Source: Bin87 sp026710825 (GTDB taxonomy: Bacteria; Chloroflexota; Dehalococcoidia; Lucifugimonadales; UBA3495). From it: a stretch of DNA of 64,000 nucleotides. The notes beneath the pieces are model-generated. The model made no database searches, was not told where the DNA came from, and worked only from the letters and a program-made list of their open reading frames with translations. Shown here one piece after another: positions 1 to 7,897 of the stretch. Location: assembly GCA_965232815.1 (NCBI GenBank), contig OZ247427.1, positions 496,001-560,000 of the forward strand, given 5' to 3'. Every line of letters starts with the position of its first letter. Positions within the stretch are counted from its first letter, which is position 1. A program made the translations under genes and the position numbers.

Positions 1-909
1 TTCGCTGATGACGGTGCCACCGGTCAGGATGGCAATGTCCTCGAGCATGGCCTTGCGGCGATCGCCAAAACCGGGGGCTTTGACGGCCAGGACGTTCATG
101 ATGCCGCGCAGCTTGTTGACGACCAGTGTCGCGAGCGCCTCACCGTCCACGTCCTCAGCGACGATGACCGCGTTCTTCTGTCCAACCTGGAGCAGCTTCT
201 CGAGGGCCGGCACCAAGTCGGCGACGGCGGAGATCTTCTTGTCGGTGACAATGAGATACGCATCGTCGATGGCGGATTCCATGCGATCGCTGTTGGTGAT
301 GAAGTAAGGAGAGATGTAGCCGCGGTCGACCTGCATGCCTTCCACGTACTCGATCTCGTCGGTCAGGCCGCGGGATTCTTCGACGGTGATGACGCCGTCC
401 TTACCGACCTTCTCCATGGCCTCGGCAATGGTCTCGCCGATAGCATCCTCATGGGCGGAAAGGGAGGCAACCTGTCCGATACGCTCGCGGGTTTCCACGG
501 GCTGGGACATGGACTGGAGCTCGGTCACGATTTCGCCGACTGCGCGCTCGATGCCGCGCTTGATCGCCATGGGGTTGGCGCCGGCGGTGACGTTCTTGAA
601 ACCTTCGTTGATGATCGCCTGGGACAGAACGATGCTGGTGGTGGTTCCGTCACCGGCGGCATCATTGGTCTTGGTGGCGGCTTCTTTGAGCAGTTGGGCG
701 CCCATGTTCTCGAAAGCGTCAGGGAGCTCGATTTCCTTGGCGATGGTCACGCCGTCGGAGCAGACCTGCGGGGGTCCGAACTTCTTGTCCAGGACCACGT
801 TGCGACCGCGGGGGCCCAGGGTAATTTTTACCGAGTCGGCCAGAGTGTCGATACCGGTTCGCAGGGACTTACGGGCGTCTTCGGAGTATGCCAACTTCTT
901 TGCGGGCAT
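1..909 (-). CDS. groL: Chaperonin GroEL (60 kDa), N-terminal 303 residues; cut by window edge
   Basis: ATP-driven chaperonin that refolds proteins inside a double-ring cage together with GroES in the cytoplasm. The minus-strand frame reads from the ATG at 909 down to base 1 with no stop. It contains the GroEL nucleotide-binding signature G-D-G-T-T-T and a N-terminus (M-P-A-K-K-L-A-Y) typical of the family. About 240 C-terminal residues lie beyond the window. A good ribosome site (AGGAG) lies 6-7 bases upstream of the ATG. groES ends 50 bp upstream, so the two are surely co-transcribed. The identity is secure; only completeness is missing. Confidence 0.97.
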   Translation of the reverse strand, partial: MPAKKLAYSEDARKSLRTGIDTLADSVKITLGPRGRNVVLDKKFGPPQVCSDGVTIAKEIELPDAFENMGAQLLKEAATKTNDAAGDGTTTSIVLSQAIINEGFKNVTAGANPMAIKRGIERAVGEIVTELQSMSQPVETRERIGQVASLSAHEDAIGETIAEAMEKVGKDGVITVEESRGLTDEIEYVEGMQVDRGYISPYFITNSDRMESAIDDAYLIVTDKKISAVADLVPALEKLLQVGQKNAVIVAEDVDGEALATLVVNKLRGIMNVLAVKAPGFGDRRKAMLEDIAILTGGTVISE

Positions 910-959
910 TGCTTTTCTCCTAGTTGGTTGTGTGGGTCGGTTAACTGGATTGGACTGAT

Positions 960-1250
960 TTAGCCGATTTTGGCGAGGACGTCGGACTCGCGCATGATCA
1001 GGTACTCTTCGTCGCCGTCTTCGTATTCAGTGCCGGCATACTTGGAGTAGATGACCTTGTCCCCTATGGTGAGTTCCATGGCGATGCGGCTGCCGTCTTC
1101 AGCAACGCGACCCGGGCCCACAGCGACGACTTCGCCCTCCTGGGGCTTTTCCTTCGCGGTGTCGGGCAACAGGATTCCGCCCCTGGTCTGGGCTTCCTGT
1201 TCCATCGGCTTGATGACGATGCGCTCTCCGAGTGGTGTGAAAGTGGCCAC
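960..1250 (-). CDS. groS: Co-chaperonin GroES (10 kDa)
   Basis: Lid protein of the GroEL folding cage. The 96-residue length is normal. The sequence has the family order: N-terminal P-L-G-E-R-I-V-I strand, the mobile loop with G-G-I-L-L-P near residues 24-29, V-V-A-V-G-P-G-R, and G-D-K-V-I-Y-S-K-Y-A-G near the end. The start is a GTG at 1250, supported by AAGGAGGC about 6 bases upstream. It lies between an FmdB-type zinc-ribbon gene and groEL on the same strand, and the three look like one transcript. I found no CIRCE inverted repeat upstream, so HrcA control is not evident. Confidence 0.96.
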   Translation of the reverse strand: MATFTPLGERIVIKPMEQEAQTRGGILLPDTAKEKPQEGEVVAVGPGRVAEDGSRIAMELTIGDKVIYSKYAGTEYEDGDEEYLIMRESDVLAKIG

Positions 1251-1318
1251 TTAATGCCTCCTTGCAATATTGTGCTTTCTATGGTCTGGCTAATGCCGGG
1301 GTGTTGAGCCGGTCGGGT

Positions 1319-1504
1319 TTACTTTTTGCGCGCGTAATCCGTGGTATAGAAACCGGACCCCTTGTAAATCACGGGGACGGCATGGAATATGCGACGAGCA
1401 AGGCCGGAGCACTCAGGGCATTCACTCTCGGTAGCCGCTCCGAAACTCTGACGCTGGTCGTATTCGTGGTCGCACGCAGTGCACCGGTAAACGTACCTGG
1501 GCAT
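1319..1504 (-). CDS. FmdB/YfiB-type small zinc-ribbon protein
   Basis: A 61-residue protein with the pattern M-P-R-Y-x-Y-R-C-x-x-C (Cys8, Cys11) and a second pair, Cys29 and Cys32. This is the zinc ribbon of the FmdB family, named for a regulator of formylmethanofuran dehydrogenase but of unproven role in most bacteria. The ATG at 1504 is chosen over an in-frame upstream codon because AAGGAGG lies just before it and the family starts with M-P-x-Y. The C-terminal S-G-F-Y-x-T-D-Y-x-x-K is also family-typical. It precedes groES by 68 bp and may be the first gene of the chaperonin operon. Confidence 0.88.
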   Translation of the reverse strand: MPRYVYRCTACDHEYDQRQSFGAATESECPECSGLARRIFHAVPVIYKGSGFYTTDYARKK

Positions 1505-1617
1505 TGCTTCCTCCTTGCCTTGGCACGCCAAGAAAGCGCGCCGGAGCTATCAGCATTTATTTTCGGACACCTCAAAACTTTTTCCAATGGGCTTAATGTT
1601 AAAATCCCGTTGAAAAT

Positions 1618-3243
1618 GTGGAGTCGAACGGCAAGGGGCCAACATTTCGGTGCAATTCCATGATTAGCAGGAACCTGAGGGCGACTCCTTTCCAACCGGA
1701 TTACAACCAGGACGGCGCTGAGCTTCAACCCGAGCTTGAGAACATCCTCAGGAACGCGGTGCGTGCGCTCGGGGGGAGCGCGGCCGTGGTTGCCACGTGG
1801 GATGACGCGGTTCGCAGGTTCGTGGTCACCGGGGCGTATGGCCTGGACCGGGAACAAATCGCTCGGATCCGCCCGTTGCTCAACGAAGCGATTCCCGACC
1901 TGGCATTGAGCCGGGAGCAGTTCGCACTGCTGTCGGCCCTGTTTCCCCAATCTGCGCTGCCAGTCTCCACCACCGGGGAGATGCAGAATCCGGTGATGGC
2001 CGTGCCGCTGCACACCAATGACGAGAATGTGGGACTAATTCTTGTGCTGCGCTCGTCGGATGCGGCGAACTTCTCTCAGCTGGACCCACCGGTACTGGCA
2101 GCTTTCGCGGAGCAGGCGGCCATCGCAGTACAGTCGGCTCGGCTGGCGCACCTGCTGGTCCAGGAAAAGCAGCGGGTTGAGTCTATTCTTGAGGGGAGCG
2201 CGGACGGGATTTACACCGTAGACGCCGCCCGCCGCATCGTCAGCATCAATCCGGCTATGGAGAGGCTTCTGGGGTTGCCCAGCGAGGAGGTTTTGGGGTT
2301 GCCATGCGCGGTCGGATTGAACTGGCGCGACCGAGAGGGACGTCCAATTTGCCCTGGCAGGTGCCCCATGCTGCATTCTACGTCGTTCGCCAATGACAAT
2401 GTTACGGAGATGAGCGCCAGCGTGCGTTCGCGGGATGGCCGTACGACGGATGTCGCATTGGTATATTCCGTGGTGCGTTCCCCTGAACTCGCGCCGTTGA
2501 ACGCCGTGGTAAACGTGCGGGATATGACGCGAGTCCGCGAGGTGGAGGACATGCGCTCCACCTTCCTGTCCATGTTGGGGCATCAATTGCAAACCCCGCT
2601 GGCCATCATCAAGGGTTATACCAATACGCTTGCCAGGCCGGACGCCCAGTGGGACGGCGACACATTGAGTCGCATATTCGAGGCCATTGAGGAAGAGACC
2701 GACCACATGAGCCAGTTGATGAACCGGCTCCTGTTGGCGTCTCGGTTGGAGACCGGCGAGTTACCGATCCATCCGGAACAAGTTGACATGGCGGCCGTGG
2801 CTGAGAAAGTCGTGGCGCGGATTTCCACCACCTCGCAAAAGCATCACTTTTGCGTCCGGTTCCCCGTAGAATTGTCTCCGGTAGAGGGGGACCCGGATCT
2901 GCTGGAAGAGGTACTGATCAATCTGATTGACAACGCAGTTAAGTATTCTCCGTCGGGAGGCGAGGTGGTGGTTGGCGGCGCGGAGGAACCGAGTGGAACC
3001 GTGGCGATCACGGTCAGCGATTCCGGAGTGGGAGTGCCACGTTGGGAATCTCGCCGCGTATTCGAGAGGTTCCACCGATCTGAAAATCCAAACTCGTCCC
3101 ACCCGCGGGGGATTGGTCTCGGGCTATACATCTGCGACGAAATTATGAAAGCCCATGGCGGCACCATTTTCGTAAGCGACAATCCCGGCGGCGGGTCGGT
3201 GTTTACGTTGGTGTTCCCAAACCCAGGACGTGAGCACGCATGA
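1618..3243 (+). CDS. Sensor histidine kinase with GAF and PAS domains
   Basis: Soluble two-component sensor of about 541 residues. A GAF-like region spans about 25-180, followed by a short coiled linker, a PAS domain (about 185-305), HisKA with phospho-accepting His322 in H-Q-L-Q-T-P-L, and HATPase_c with the N box (L-I-N-L-I-D-N-A-V-K-Y-S), G1 (D-S-G-V-G-V), F box and G2 (G-I-G-L-G-L-Y-I). There is no membrane segment or signal peptide, so the stimulus is probably cytoplasmic. The PAS domain has a Cys pair, Cys245 and Cys249. The start is taken as GTG 1618; ATG 1660 is an alternative and neither has a strong ribosome site. It overlaps the regulator by 4 bp (ATGA), so the pair is translationally coupled. 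Confidence 0.93.
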   Translation: MESNGKGPTFRCNSMISRNLRATPFQPDYNQDGAELQPELENILRNAVRALGGSAAVVATWDDAVRRFVVTGAYGLDREQIARIRPLLNEAIPDLALSREQFALLSALFPQSALPVSTTGEMQNPVMAVPLHTNDENVGLILVLRSSDAANFSQLDPPVLAAFAEQAAIAVQSARLAHLLVQEKQRVESILEGSADGIYTVDAARRIVSINPAMERLLGLPSEEVLGLPCAVGLNWRDREGRPICPGRCPMLHSTSFANDNVTEMSASVRSRDGRTTDVALVYSVVRSPELAPLNAVVNVRDMTRVREVEDMRSTFLSMLGHQLQTPLAIIKGYTNTLARPDAQWDGDTLSRIFEAIEEETDHMSQLMNRLLLASRLETGELPIHPEQVDMAAVAEKVVARISTTSQKHHFCVRFPVELSPVEGDPDLLEEVLINLIDNAVKYSPSGGEVVVGGAEEPSGTVAITVSDSGVGVPRWESRRVFERFHRSENPNSSHPRGIGLGLYICDEIMKAHGGTIFVSDNPGGGSVFTLVFPNPGREHA

Positions 3244-3944
3244 CGTCGGCAGACAAGCGAACTATACTGGTAGTCGACGACGAACCTCACATCGTGCAGT
3301 TCACCGCGATGAACCTGGAGGTTGAGGGATTCAACGTCGCCACGGCCGGCAACGGCAAGGATGCCTTGAAATTGCTCGCCGAGCAGGAGAGCATTGACCT
3401 GGTAGTGCTGGACGTGATGATGCCGGAACTAGACGGGTTCGAGACCCTGAGCCGTATCCGCGAACAATCATCCGTGCCGGTTATTTTTGTCACCGTGCGT
3501 GGGGACGAATCTGACCGAGTAGGGGGGCTGGATTTGGGCGCGGACGACTACCTGACCAAACCCTTTAGCCCGCGGGAGTTGGTCTCACGCATCAGAGCTT
3601 TGTTCCGCCGGATCGAAGCCACCGAACCACCTCCCTTGCAGGAAGTGGTGGTCGACGACTGGCTCACGATCGATTTCGACCGCAGCCTGGTGTCTGCCAA
3701 CGGCAAGGAGATGCGTTTGAGGCCAACCGAATATCGCCTCCTATACCAACTGGTCAACAACGCCGGCCAGTTGCTGAGCCACGATACCTTGCTGGAAAGG
3801 GTTTGGGGCCCGGAGTACCGCGGAGAGCATCAATACGTGCGGACGTACGTAACATACCTGCGGCAAAAGCTCGAGCGCGATCCGCGAACACCGGAATACA
3901 TACTAAGCGAGCGCGGGTTGGGCTACCGGTTCAGGGAGTTGTAG
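3240..3944 (+). CDS. OmpR/KdpE-family response regulator
   Basis: DNA-binding partner of the upstream kinase. Residues 1-120 form a receiver domain with acidic pair D14/D15, phospho-acceptor Asp58 in V-L-D-V-M-M-P, a Thr-type switch position and Lys in T-K-P-F. Residues about 130-234 form an OmpR winged helix ending in E-R-G-L-G-Y-R-F. The length (234) is normal. Its target genes cannot be read from the sequence. The stop lies 14 bp inside the end of the convergent molybdopterin-protein gene, so the two 3' ends overlap. Confidence 0.95.
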   Translation: MTSADKRTILVVDDEPHIVQFTAMNLEVEGFNVATAGNGKDALKLLAEQESIDLVVLDVMMPELDGFETLSRIREQSSVPVIFVTVRGDESDRVGGLDLGADDYLTKPFSPRELVSRIRALFRRIEATEPPPLQEVVVDDWLTIDFDRSLVSANGKEMRLRPTEYRLLYQLVNNAGQLLSHDTLLERVWGPEYRGEHQYVRTYVTYLRQKLERDPRTPEYILSERGLGYRFREL

Positions 3945-4467
3945 CGGGACCCCGAGAAGCGTTGCGAACCGCGGCGATATCCTGGGCAGTCTCTACGGGC
4001 ATTTCTTCGGTGAGGCGGATGGTGTCCACCCATTTTACGCTGGAGTAACAGGCTTGCTGCACCATGACCAGCCGGCAAGGGCCACCATGGTCGGACGACA
4101 ACGGGGATCCGTTCAAACGAGTTGCCAGCAAAATGCTGGCAGCACCGTCATCCAGCGGTACCGTGACGGAATAGTCAGCGGCTGATATCGCGGCAAACCT
4201 TGCATTTGGCAGGGGACCGACCATATCCAGCAGAGCCGACAGAGGCACTCCGTCCCAATCCTGATCGGGCACTGACCATCCCTCCACGCACCGGAAGTCA
4301 TCGGTCAGGCTGGCCGGCGTCAGGTTGGCCAGATCAGCCTCCGTGAACACCGTTGGGTTGTGGACGAGGCCTTCGATTTTCAGGCCAGACCAAACTTCAG
4401 GGCGCCCGTGATGATCGTCAAAAACCGGCAGGTGTTCCAATTTGCTTTCATGCTCTGGGATCGACAT
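3931..4467 (-). CDS. Sulfite-oxidase-fold molybdopterin-binding protein (single domain)
   Basis: A 178-residue oxidoreductase molybdopterin-binding domain of the SUOX/YedY type. The probable Mo-ligand Cys60 lies in the signature C-V-E-G-W, with the later family motif S-S-V-K-W-V-D-T-I. There is no Tat signal, heme domain or dimerisation domain, so it is a minimal, apparently cytoplasmic form. The start ATG 4467 has GAGG upstream. The gene follows a four-helix CopD-like membrane protein by 9 bp and is co-transcribed with it. Substrate is unknown; sulfite or a related S/N-oxide is only a family-level guess. Confidence 0.85.
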   Translation of the reverse strand: MSIPEHESKLEHLPVFDDHHGRPEVWSGLKIEGLVHNPTVFTEADLANLTPASLTDDFRCVEGWSVPDQDWDGVPLSALLDMVGPLPNARFAAISAADYSVTVPLDDGAASILLATRLNGSPLSSDHGGPCRLVMVQQACYSSVKWVDTIRLTEEMPVETAQDIAAVRNASRGPATTP

Positions 4468-4476
4468 AGTTCCTCA

Positions 4477-5007
4477 CTAAACGGGCGCCCCCCTGGTCAT
4501 AGTTACCGCTATCACCACAATCAGCACCATCAGGATCACGTTGACCCGGGCGATCCAGACCACGCATTTCCGGAGCAACGGCAGGTACCCGGGCGTTGTG
4601 GCGCCAGCATGCATCTCGTCGATGAGTCGACTGACCAACGGGCCGATCACGAAATCGTGAATGACGCTCAGCCAGATCACAACGGCTACGATGACCACCT
4701 TCACCTGCAGGGTGGCTACGAAATGTCCGCCAAGGCTGAAGAATTCGGAGAAACCGATGCCGTACCGCGTGGGCAGGATGTACAGGCCGGTCGCCACCAG
4801 CAGAATGATGCATGTCCATGAGATCCATCGGAACCGCCTGGCGATGATCCCGAGCATGTCGGGAGGCAGCGTGGGATTGGCGGGAGGTTGGCCGGGTGCC
4901 GGGGCAAACCGACGCAGCACGGGGATCAACACCATGGCAAGGAACAGACTTCCACCAATCCAGACAATTGCAGATGCCAGGTGAACGAAGACTGCGGCTT
5001 GGTACAT
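4477..5007 (-). CDS. Four-helix CopD-like integral membrane protein
   Basis: A 176-residue protein with about four hydrophobic segments (near residues 7-30, 60-80, 97-118 and 150-172). The first carries the H-L-A-S-A-I-V-W-I-G-G pattern seen in CopD/DUF2269-type membrane domains. His9, His95 and His117 lie in or beside helices and could bind heme or copper. It sits directly upstream of the SUOX-fold gene on the same strand. A role as membrane redox partner or anchor of that enzyme, as YedZ is for YedY, is an inference. The family assignment is by pattern only. Confidence 0.7.
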   Translation of the reverse strand: MYQAAVFVHLASAIVWIGGSLFLAMVLIPVLRRFAPAPGQPPANPTLPPDMLGIIARRFRWISWTCIILLVATGLYILPTRYGIGFSEFFSLGGHFVATLQVKVVIVAVVIWLSVIHDFVIGPLVSRLIDEMHAGATTPGYLPLLRKCVVWIARVNVILMVLIVVIAVTMTRGAPV

Positions 5008-5244
5008 GGTTGGATCTCAGGTAGAACGAATCTTGGTGCGATCGAAAATTCACGCGACAGGCAGGCAACCCGTGTAGAACGCGTACGCTTTCAGGATACA
5101 CCAGCAGAGGGGCGCCGGGCTCTATCGAGCGCCGGACGTATTGCGCAAGGAAGGTTGAATGCGACGTAGTGAAGGGTTATGCTGGCGTCGCTTGTGATCC
5201 CCGGTGGATGCAGCGTCAGATCGACTAAGGTTGCGGAGAAAGAC

Positions 5245-6003
5245 ATGCGATTGGAAGGGAAGGTCGCGATCGTCAGCGGCGGCGCTCATGGCATGGGAGC
5301 GGTGGAATCCAGGCTGTTCGCCAGCGAAGGCGCGAAGGTGGTCATCGCCGATATACGCGATGACGACGGTCGACAGGTGGAAGCGGAGATCAACGAATCA
5401 GGCGGGGAAAGCATCTTCATTCGCACCGACGTCACCAGCGAAGAAGCATGGGAAAACGTCATGTCGCAAACCGTGTCGCGGTTTGGTCGCGTGGACATAC
5501 TGGTCAACAATGCGGGCATCAGCAGCCGCGCCGTACCGGACGACGACAGCCTGGAGGCATGGTCCCGAATTATGGACATCAACTCCACGGGCGTTTTCCT
5601 GGGCACCAAGCACGCGATCCGGCAGATGCAACAGAATGGCGGAGGATCCATCGTCAACATCTCCTCCATCGCCGGATTGGTGGGCATGTTGAGCGGTCAC
5701 CCCGCATACAACGCTTCGAAGGGGTCGGTGCGCATCTTCACCAAGGCCATGGCCGTGCGCTACGGCAAGCAAAACATCCGGGTCAACTCGGTACACCCGG
5801 GCTTCATGCCACCGATGATGGGCAATATCTCCACTGACGAGGTCCGGTCGGGGCGCGGCGCCATGATTGACGACCAGGTCCCAATGGGGCGCGAGGGAGA
5901 GCAGATCGAGGTCGCCAATGCGGTACTATTCCTGGCGAGCAATGATGCTTCCTATATCACGGGAGCCGAGCTGGTAGTGGACGGTGGTTTCACCGCCCGG
6001 TGA
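5245..6003 (+). CDS. Short-chain dehydrogenase/reductase (classical SDR)
   Basis: NAD(P)-dependent oxidoreductase of 252 residues, the usual SDR length. Seen are the nucleotide-binding G-G-A-H-G-M-G at 12-18, Asp36 after the second strand (favouring NAD), N-N-A-G at 88-91, catalytic Ser140/141, Tyr155 and Lys159 in Y-N-A-S-K, and the C-terminal I-T-G-A-E-L-V-V-D-G-G. The ATG at 5245 is chosen because GGAG precedes it and the domain begins there; an in-frame GTG/ATG further up (5179) would add a non-homologous leader. The substrate (alcohol, steroid-like or 3-oxoacyl) cannot be told. Confidence 0.92.
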   Translation: MRLEGKVAIVSGGAHGMGAVESRLFASEGAKVVIADIRDDDGRQVEAEINESGGESIFIRTDVTSEEAWENVMSQTVSRFGRVDILVNNAGISSRAVPDDDSLEAWSRIMDINSTGVFLGTKHAIRQMQQNGGGSIVNISSIAGLVGMLSGHPAYNASKGSVRIFTKAMAVRYGKQNIRVNSVHPGFMPPMMGNISTDEVRSGRGAMIDDQVPMGREGEQIEVANAVLFLASNDASYITGAELVVDGGFTAR

Positions 6004-6058
6004 GGCGGCGCGATTAGCTGCGCGGATAACCCGCTGGCAGGGATTTGGAGGGAGGCTG

Positions 6059-6331
6059 ATGCCAATTACGGATGTGACGATACTGAGCCGCTGTTCCCAT
6101 TGCCGGCAATTGATCAGCGAGACGACGGTCAAAAAGGACAATATGCGGCTCATGGCCAGCGAATTGGTGTGGTGTGAGTCGTGCGGGGCCGAGACCCCGG
6201 AGGTGCGCGAAGTAGAGGGGAGACAATCAGCGGTGGAGGCCGAACGCGCCAGCTATCCTGGCAATCCTGCAGTCCCCGACCTTTCGGCCGCCGAATATCG
6301 CCGGCAGCGTGGAAGTGGTCGGGTCTCCTAG
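6059..6331 (+). CDS. Small zinc-ribbon protein, function unknown
   Basis: A 90-residue protein starting at an ATG with a very strong ribosome site (GGAGGGAGG). Two C-x-x-C knuckles (C-S-H-C near residue 12-15 and C-E-S-C near 39-42) suggest a single zinc ribbon. The C-terminal half is hydrophilic and probably disordered. It lies between the SDR (55 bp) and the SirB1-like gene (24 bp) in a tight plus-strand run. I do not recognise the family. Confidence 0.7.
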   Translation: MPITDVTILSRCSHCRQLISETTVKKDNMRLMASELVWCESCGAETPEVREVEGRQSAVEAERASYPGNPAVPDLSAAEYRRQRGSGRVS

Positions 6332-6355
6332 ACACCCGGACACATTGGGCCCAAC

Positions 6356-7198
6356 ATGAACGCAGACGACGCAATCCTGGAACTCGGCAAACTCGTCGAA
6401 TCGCCGGTCGCTGACGAGGTTGGGGGGGACCTTGACCTTGGGCTCGGCGCGTTACTGATAGCGTGCACCGATTCTCCCGACGTTGACATCGACGGGGTGC
6501 TGCTCAACCTGGACCGGATGGCTTCGGCGGCCAGCGGGCGGAGTACCAGCGACGGCAACGAGCTTCAGCAGTTGAACGCCGTTACGGATTTGCTGTTCAG
6601 CGTGATCGGTCTGGCGGGAAATCGAGACGATTACTACGACCCGCGGAATTCATACGTGAACCATGTTTTGGAAAGGCGTTTGGGGATCCCCATTACGCTT
6701 TCGCTAGTTTGCATAGAGGTAGGCCGGCGAGCAGGCATACCTATCGTGGGGATCGGGATGCCCGGGCATTTCCTGATCAGGCACCGCGATGAGCCCAACT
6801 TTTTTGTGGACTGCTTCAACGGCGGGTTGCTGCTGAGCCAGGATGAATGCGGCGCACTGATGCGGGAAGCAGCCGGCGACGCGGTGCGACTGGAGGCTTA
6901 CCACCTGGACCCGGTCACTCCCCGGGAAATCCTGGCCCGCATACTCCGCAACCTCAAGGCCATTTACTGGGATCGCGAGGAATTCGACCGCTGCATCATC
7001 ATCATAGGAGCATTGATGGCGGTGCTCCCCGACCATCCGGAGGAACAGAGGGATCGCGGCGTGGTGCACCTCAAGGCGGGCAACCATGATCAATCTGCCG
7101 AGGACTTTGCGGCGTATATAGAAGCAGCACCCGATGCCGAGGACATTGATACGGTCAGGAACGCTCTGTCCAGGCTACGGGATAGCCAGAGCTCATAA
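6356..7198 (+). CDS. SirB1-family transglutaminase-like protein with TPR tail
   Basis: A 280-residue protein. The central part (about 80-190) matches the SirB1/transglutaminase-like core: R-N-S-Y-V-N-H-V-L-E-R-R-L-G-I-P-I-T-L-S in two halves, then G-I-G-M-P-G-H-F-L and V-D-C-F-N-G-G. The C-terminal region, about 195-275, is helical and TPR-like (I-L-R-N-L-K-A-I-Y, then the P-D-H-P-E-E-Q-R-D-R-G-V stretch). Homologues are widespread but their reaction is not firmly known. Its GC use and strand fit the neighbours. Confidence 0.82.
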   Translation: MNADDAILELGKLVESPVADEVGGDLDLGLGALLIACTDSPDVDIDGVLLNLDRMASAASGRSTSDGNELQQLNAVTDLLFSVIGLAGNRDDYYDPRNSYVNHVLERRLGIPITLSLVCIEVGRRAGIPIVGIGMPGHFLIRHRDEPNFFVDCFNGGLLLSQDECGALMREAAGDAVRLEAYHLDPVTPREILARILRNLKAIYWDREEFDRCIIIIGALMAVLPDHPEEQRDRGVVHLKAGNHDQSAEDFAAYIEAAPDAEDIDTVRNALSRLRDSQSS

Positions 7199-7237
7199 CT
7201 TCCATACACTCCGTATAATTTCAGGAGCGGTGCGATC

Positions 7238-7849
7238 ATGATTCGCTATGCATTGGTTGGCATAGGCATTCTTGCCATCATTCCCATCGCGTGGTTGGCC
7301 TGGTGGCTGCTCAGCCCCATTTTTACCACCAACGAGGTCTACGAGGATTTCCCCAACGCAGCCCGGGCGGTGGTGCCCGAGGGCATGTCGAGAGCAGACG
7401 TGGAAGCGACGATGGCCCTGGCCGCTGCCTCCGACAGCCCGGCGAACGACGCCATGCCGGCCGCCCTGATGGAATCCACGGCCGCGCCCCAGGACTTGGT
7501 AAAAGCGGCCGGAAATTTCCGCGATGCTGACTCGTTCCACAAGGGATCCGGGAACGCCTTCATCTACGAGTTGAGCTCGGGCGAGCGGATCCTGCGGCTG
7601 GATGAATTCAGGGTCACCAACGGGCCGGACCTGCGGGTGCTGCTGGCGAACACGCCGGACCCCGAGAGCCACGGCGACCTGGACGATTCGGGATACCACG
7701 AACTGGGCAAGCTGAAAGGCAACGTCGGCGCGCAAAACTACGACATTCCCGACAGCGTTTCCCTTTCCGATGTGGAAAGCGTGGTCATATACTGCAAACC
7801 GTTTCGGGTAGTTTTCAGCGTGGCTACCTTGGCCAAAGCGGAAGGATAG
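7238..7849 (+). CDS. Membrane-anchored DM13-domain protein
   Basis: A 203-residue protein. A hydrophobic segment at about residues 5-27 is an uncleaved signal anchor. The C-terminal half, about 95-200, has the DM13 pattern: G-x-a-x-I-Y-x-L-x-x-G-x-x-I-L-R-L-D-E-F, T-N-G-P-D-L-R-V-L-L, then Y-x-E-L-G-K-L-K-G-N-x-G-x-Q-N-Y. DM13 domains are proposed electron-transfer modules with a conserved Cys, which may be the Cys in V-I-Y-C-K-P. The domain would face the outside of the membrane. No partner enzyme is adjacent, as the next gene is a GH15 hydrolase. Confidence 0.82.
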   Translation: MIRYALVGIGILAIIPIAWLAWWLLSPIFTTNEVYEDFPNAARAVVPEGMSRADVEATMALAAASDSPANDAMPAALMESTAAPQDLVKAAGNFRDADSFHKGSGNAFIYELSSGERILRLDEFRVTNGPDLRVLLANTPDPESHGDLDDSGYHELGKLKGNVGAQNYDIPDSVSLSDVESVVIYCKPFRVVFSVATLAKAEG

Positions 7850-7897
7850 TCGAGACCCGACCAAGCTGCCGGCACAACAGACTAACGGGGCGCGATC

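Noticed and set aside
1251..1320. CIRCE heat-shock operator before groES
   Set aside because: No TTAGCACTC-N9-GAGTGCTAA-like repeat is present; the GAGCACTC at about 1406 lies within the zinc-ribbon gene and lacks a partner arm.
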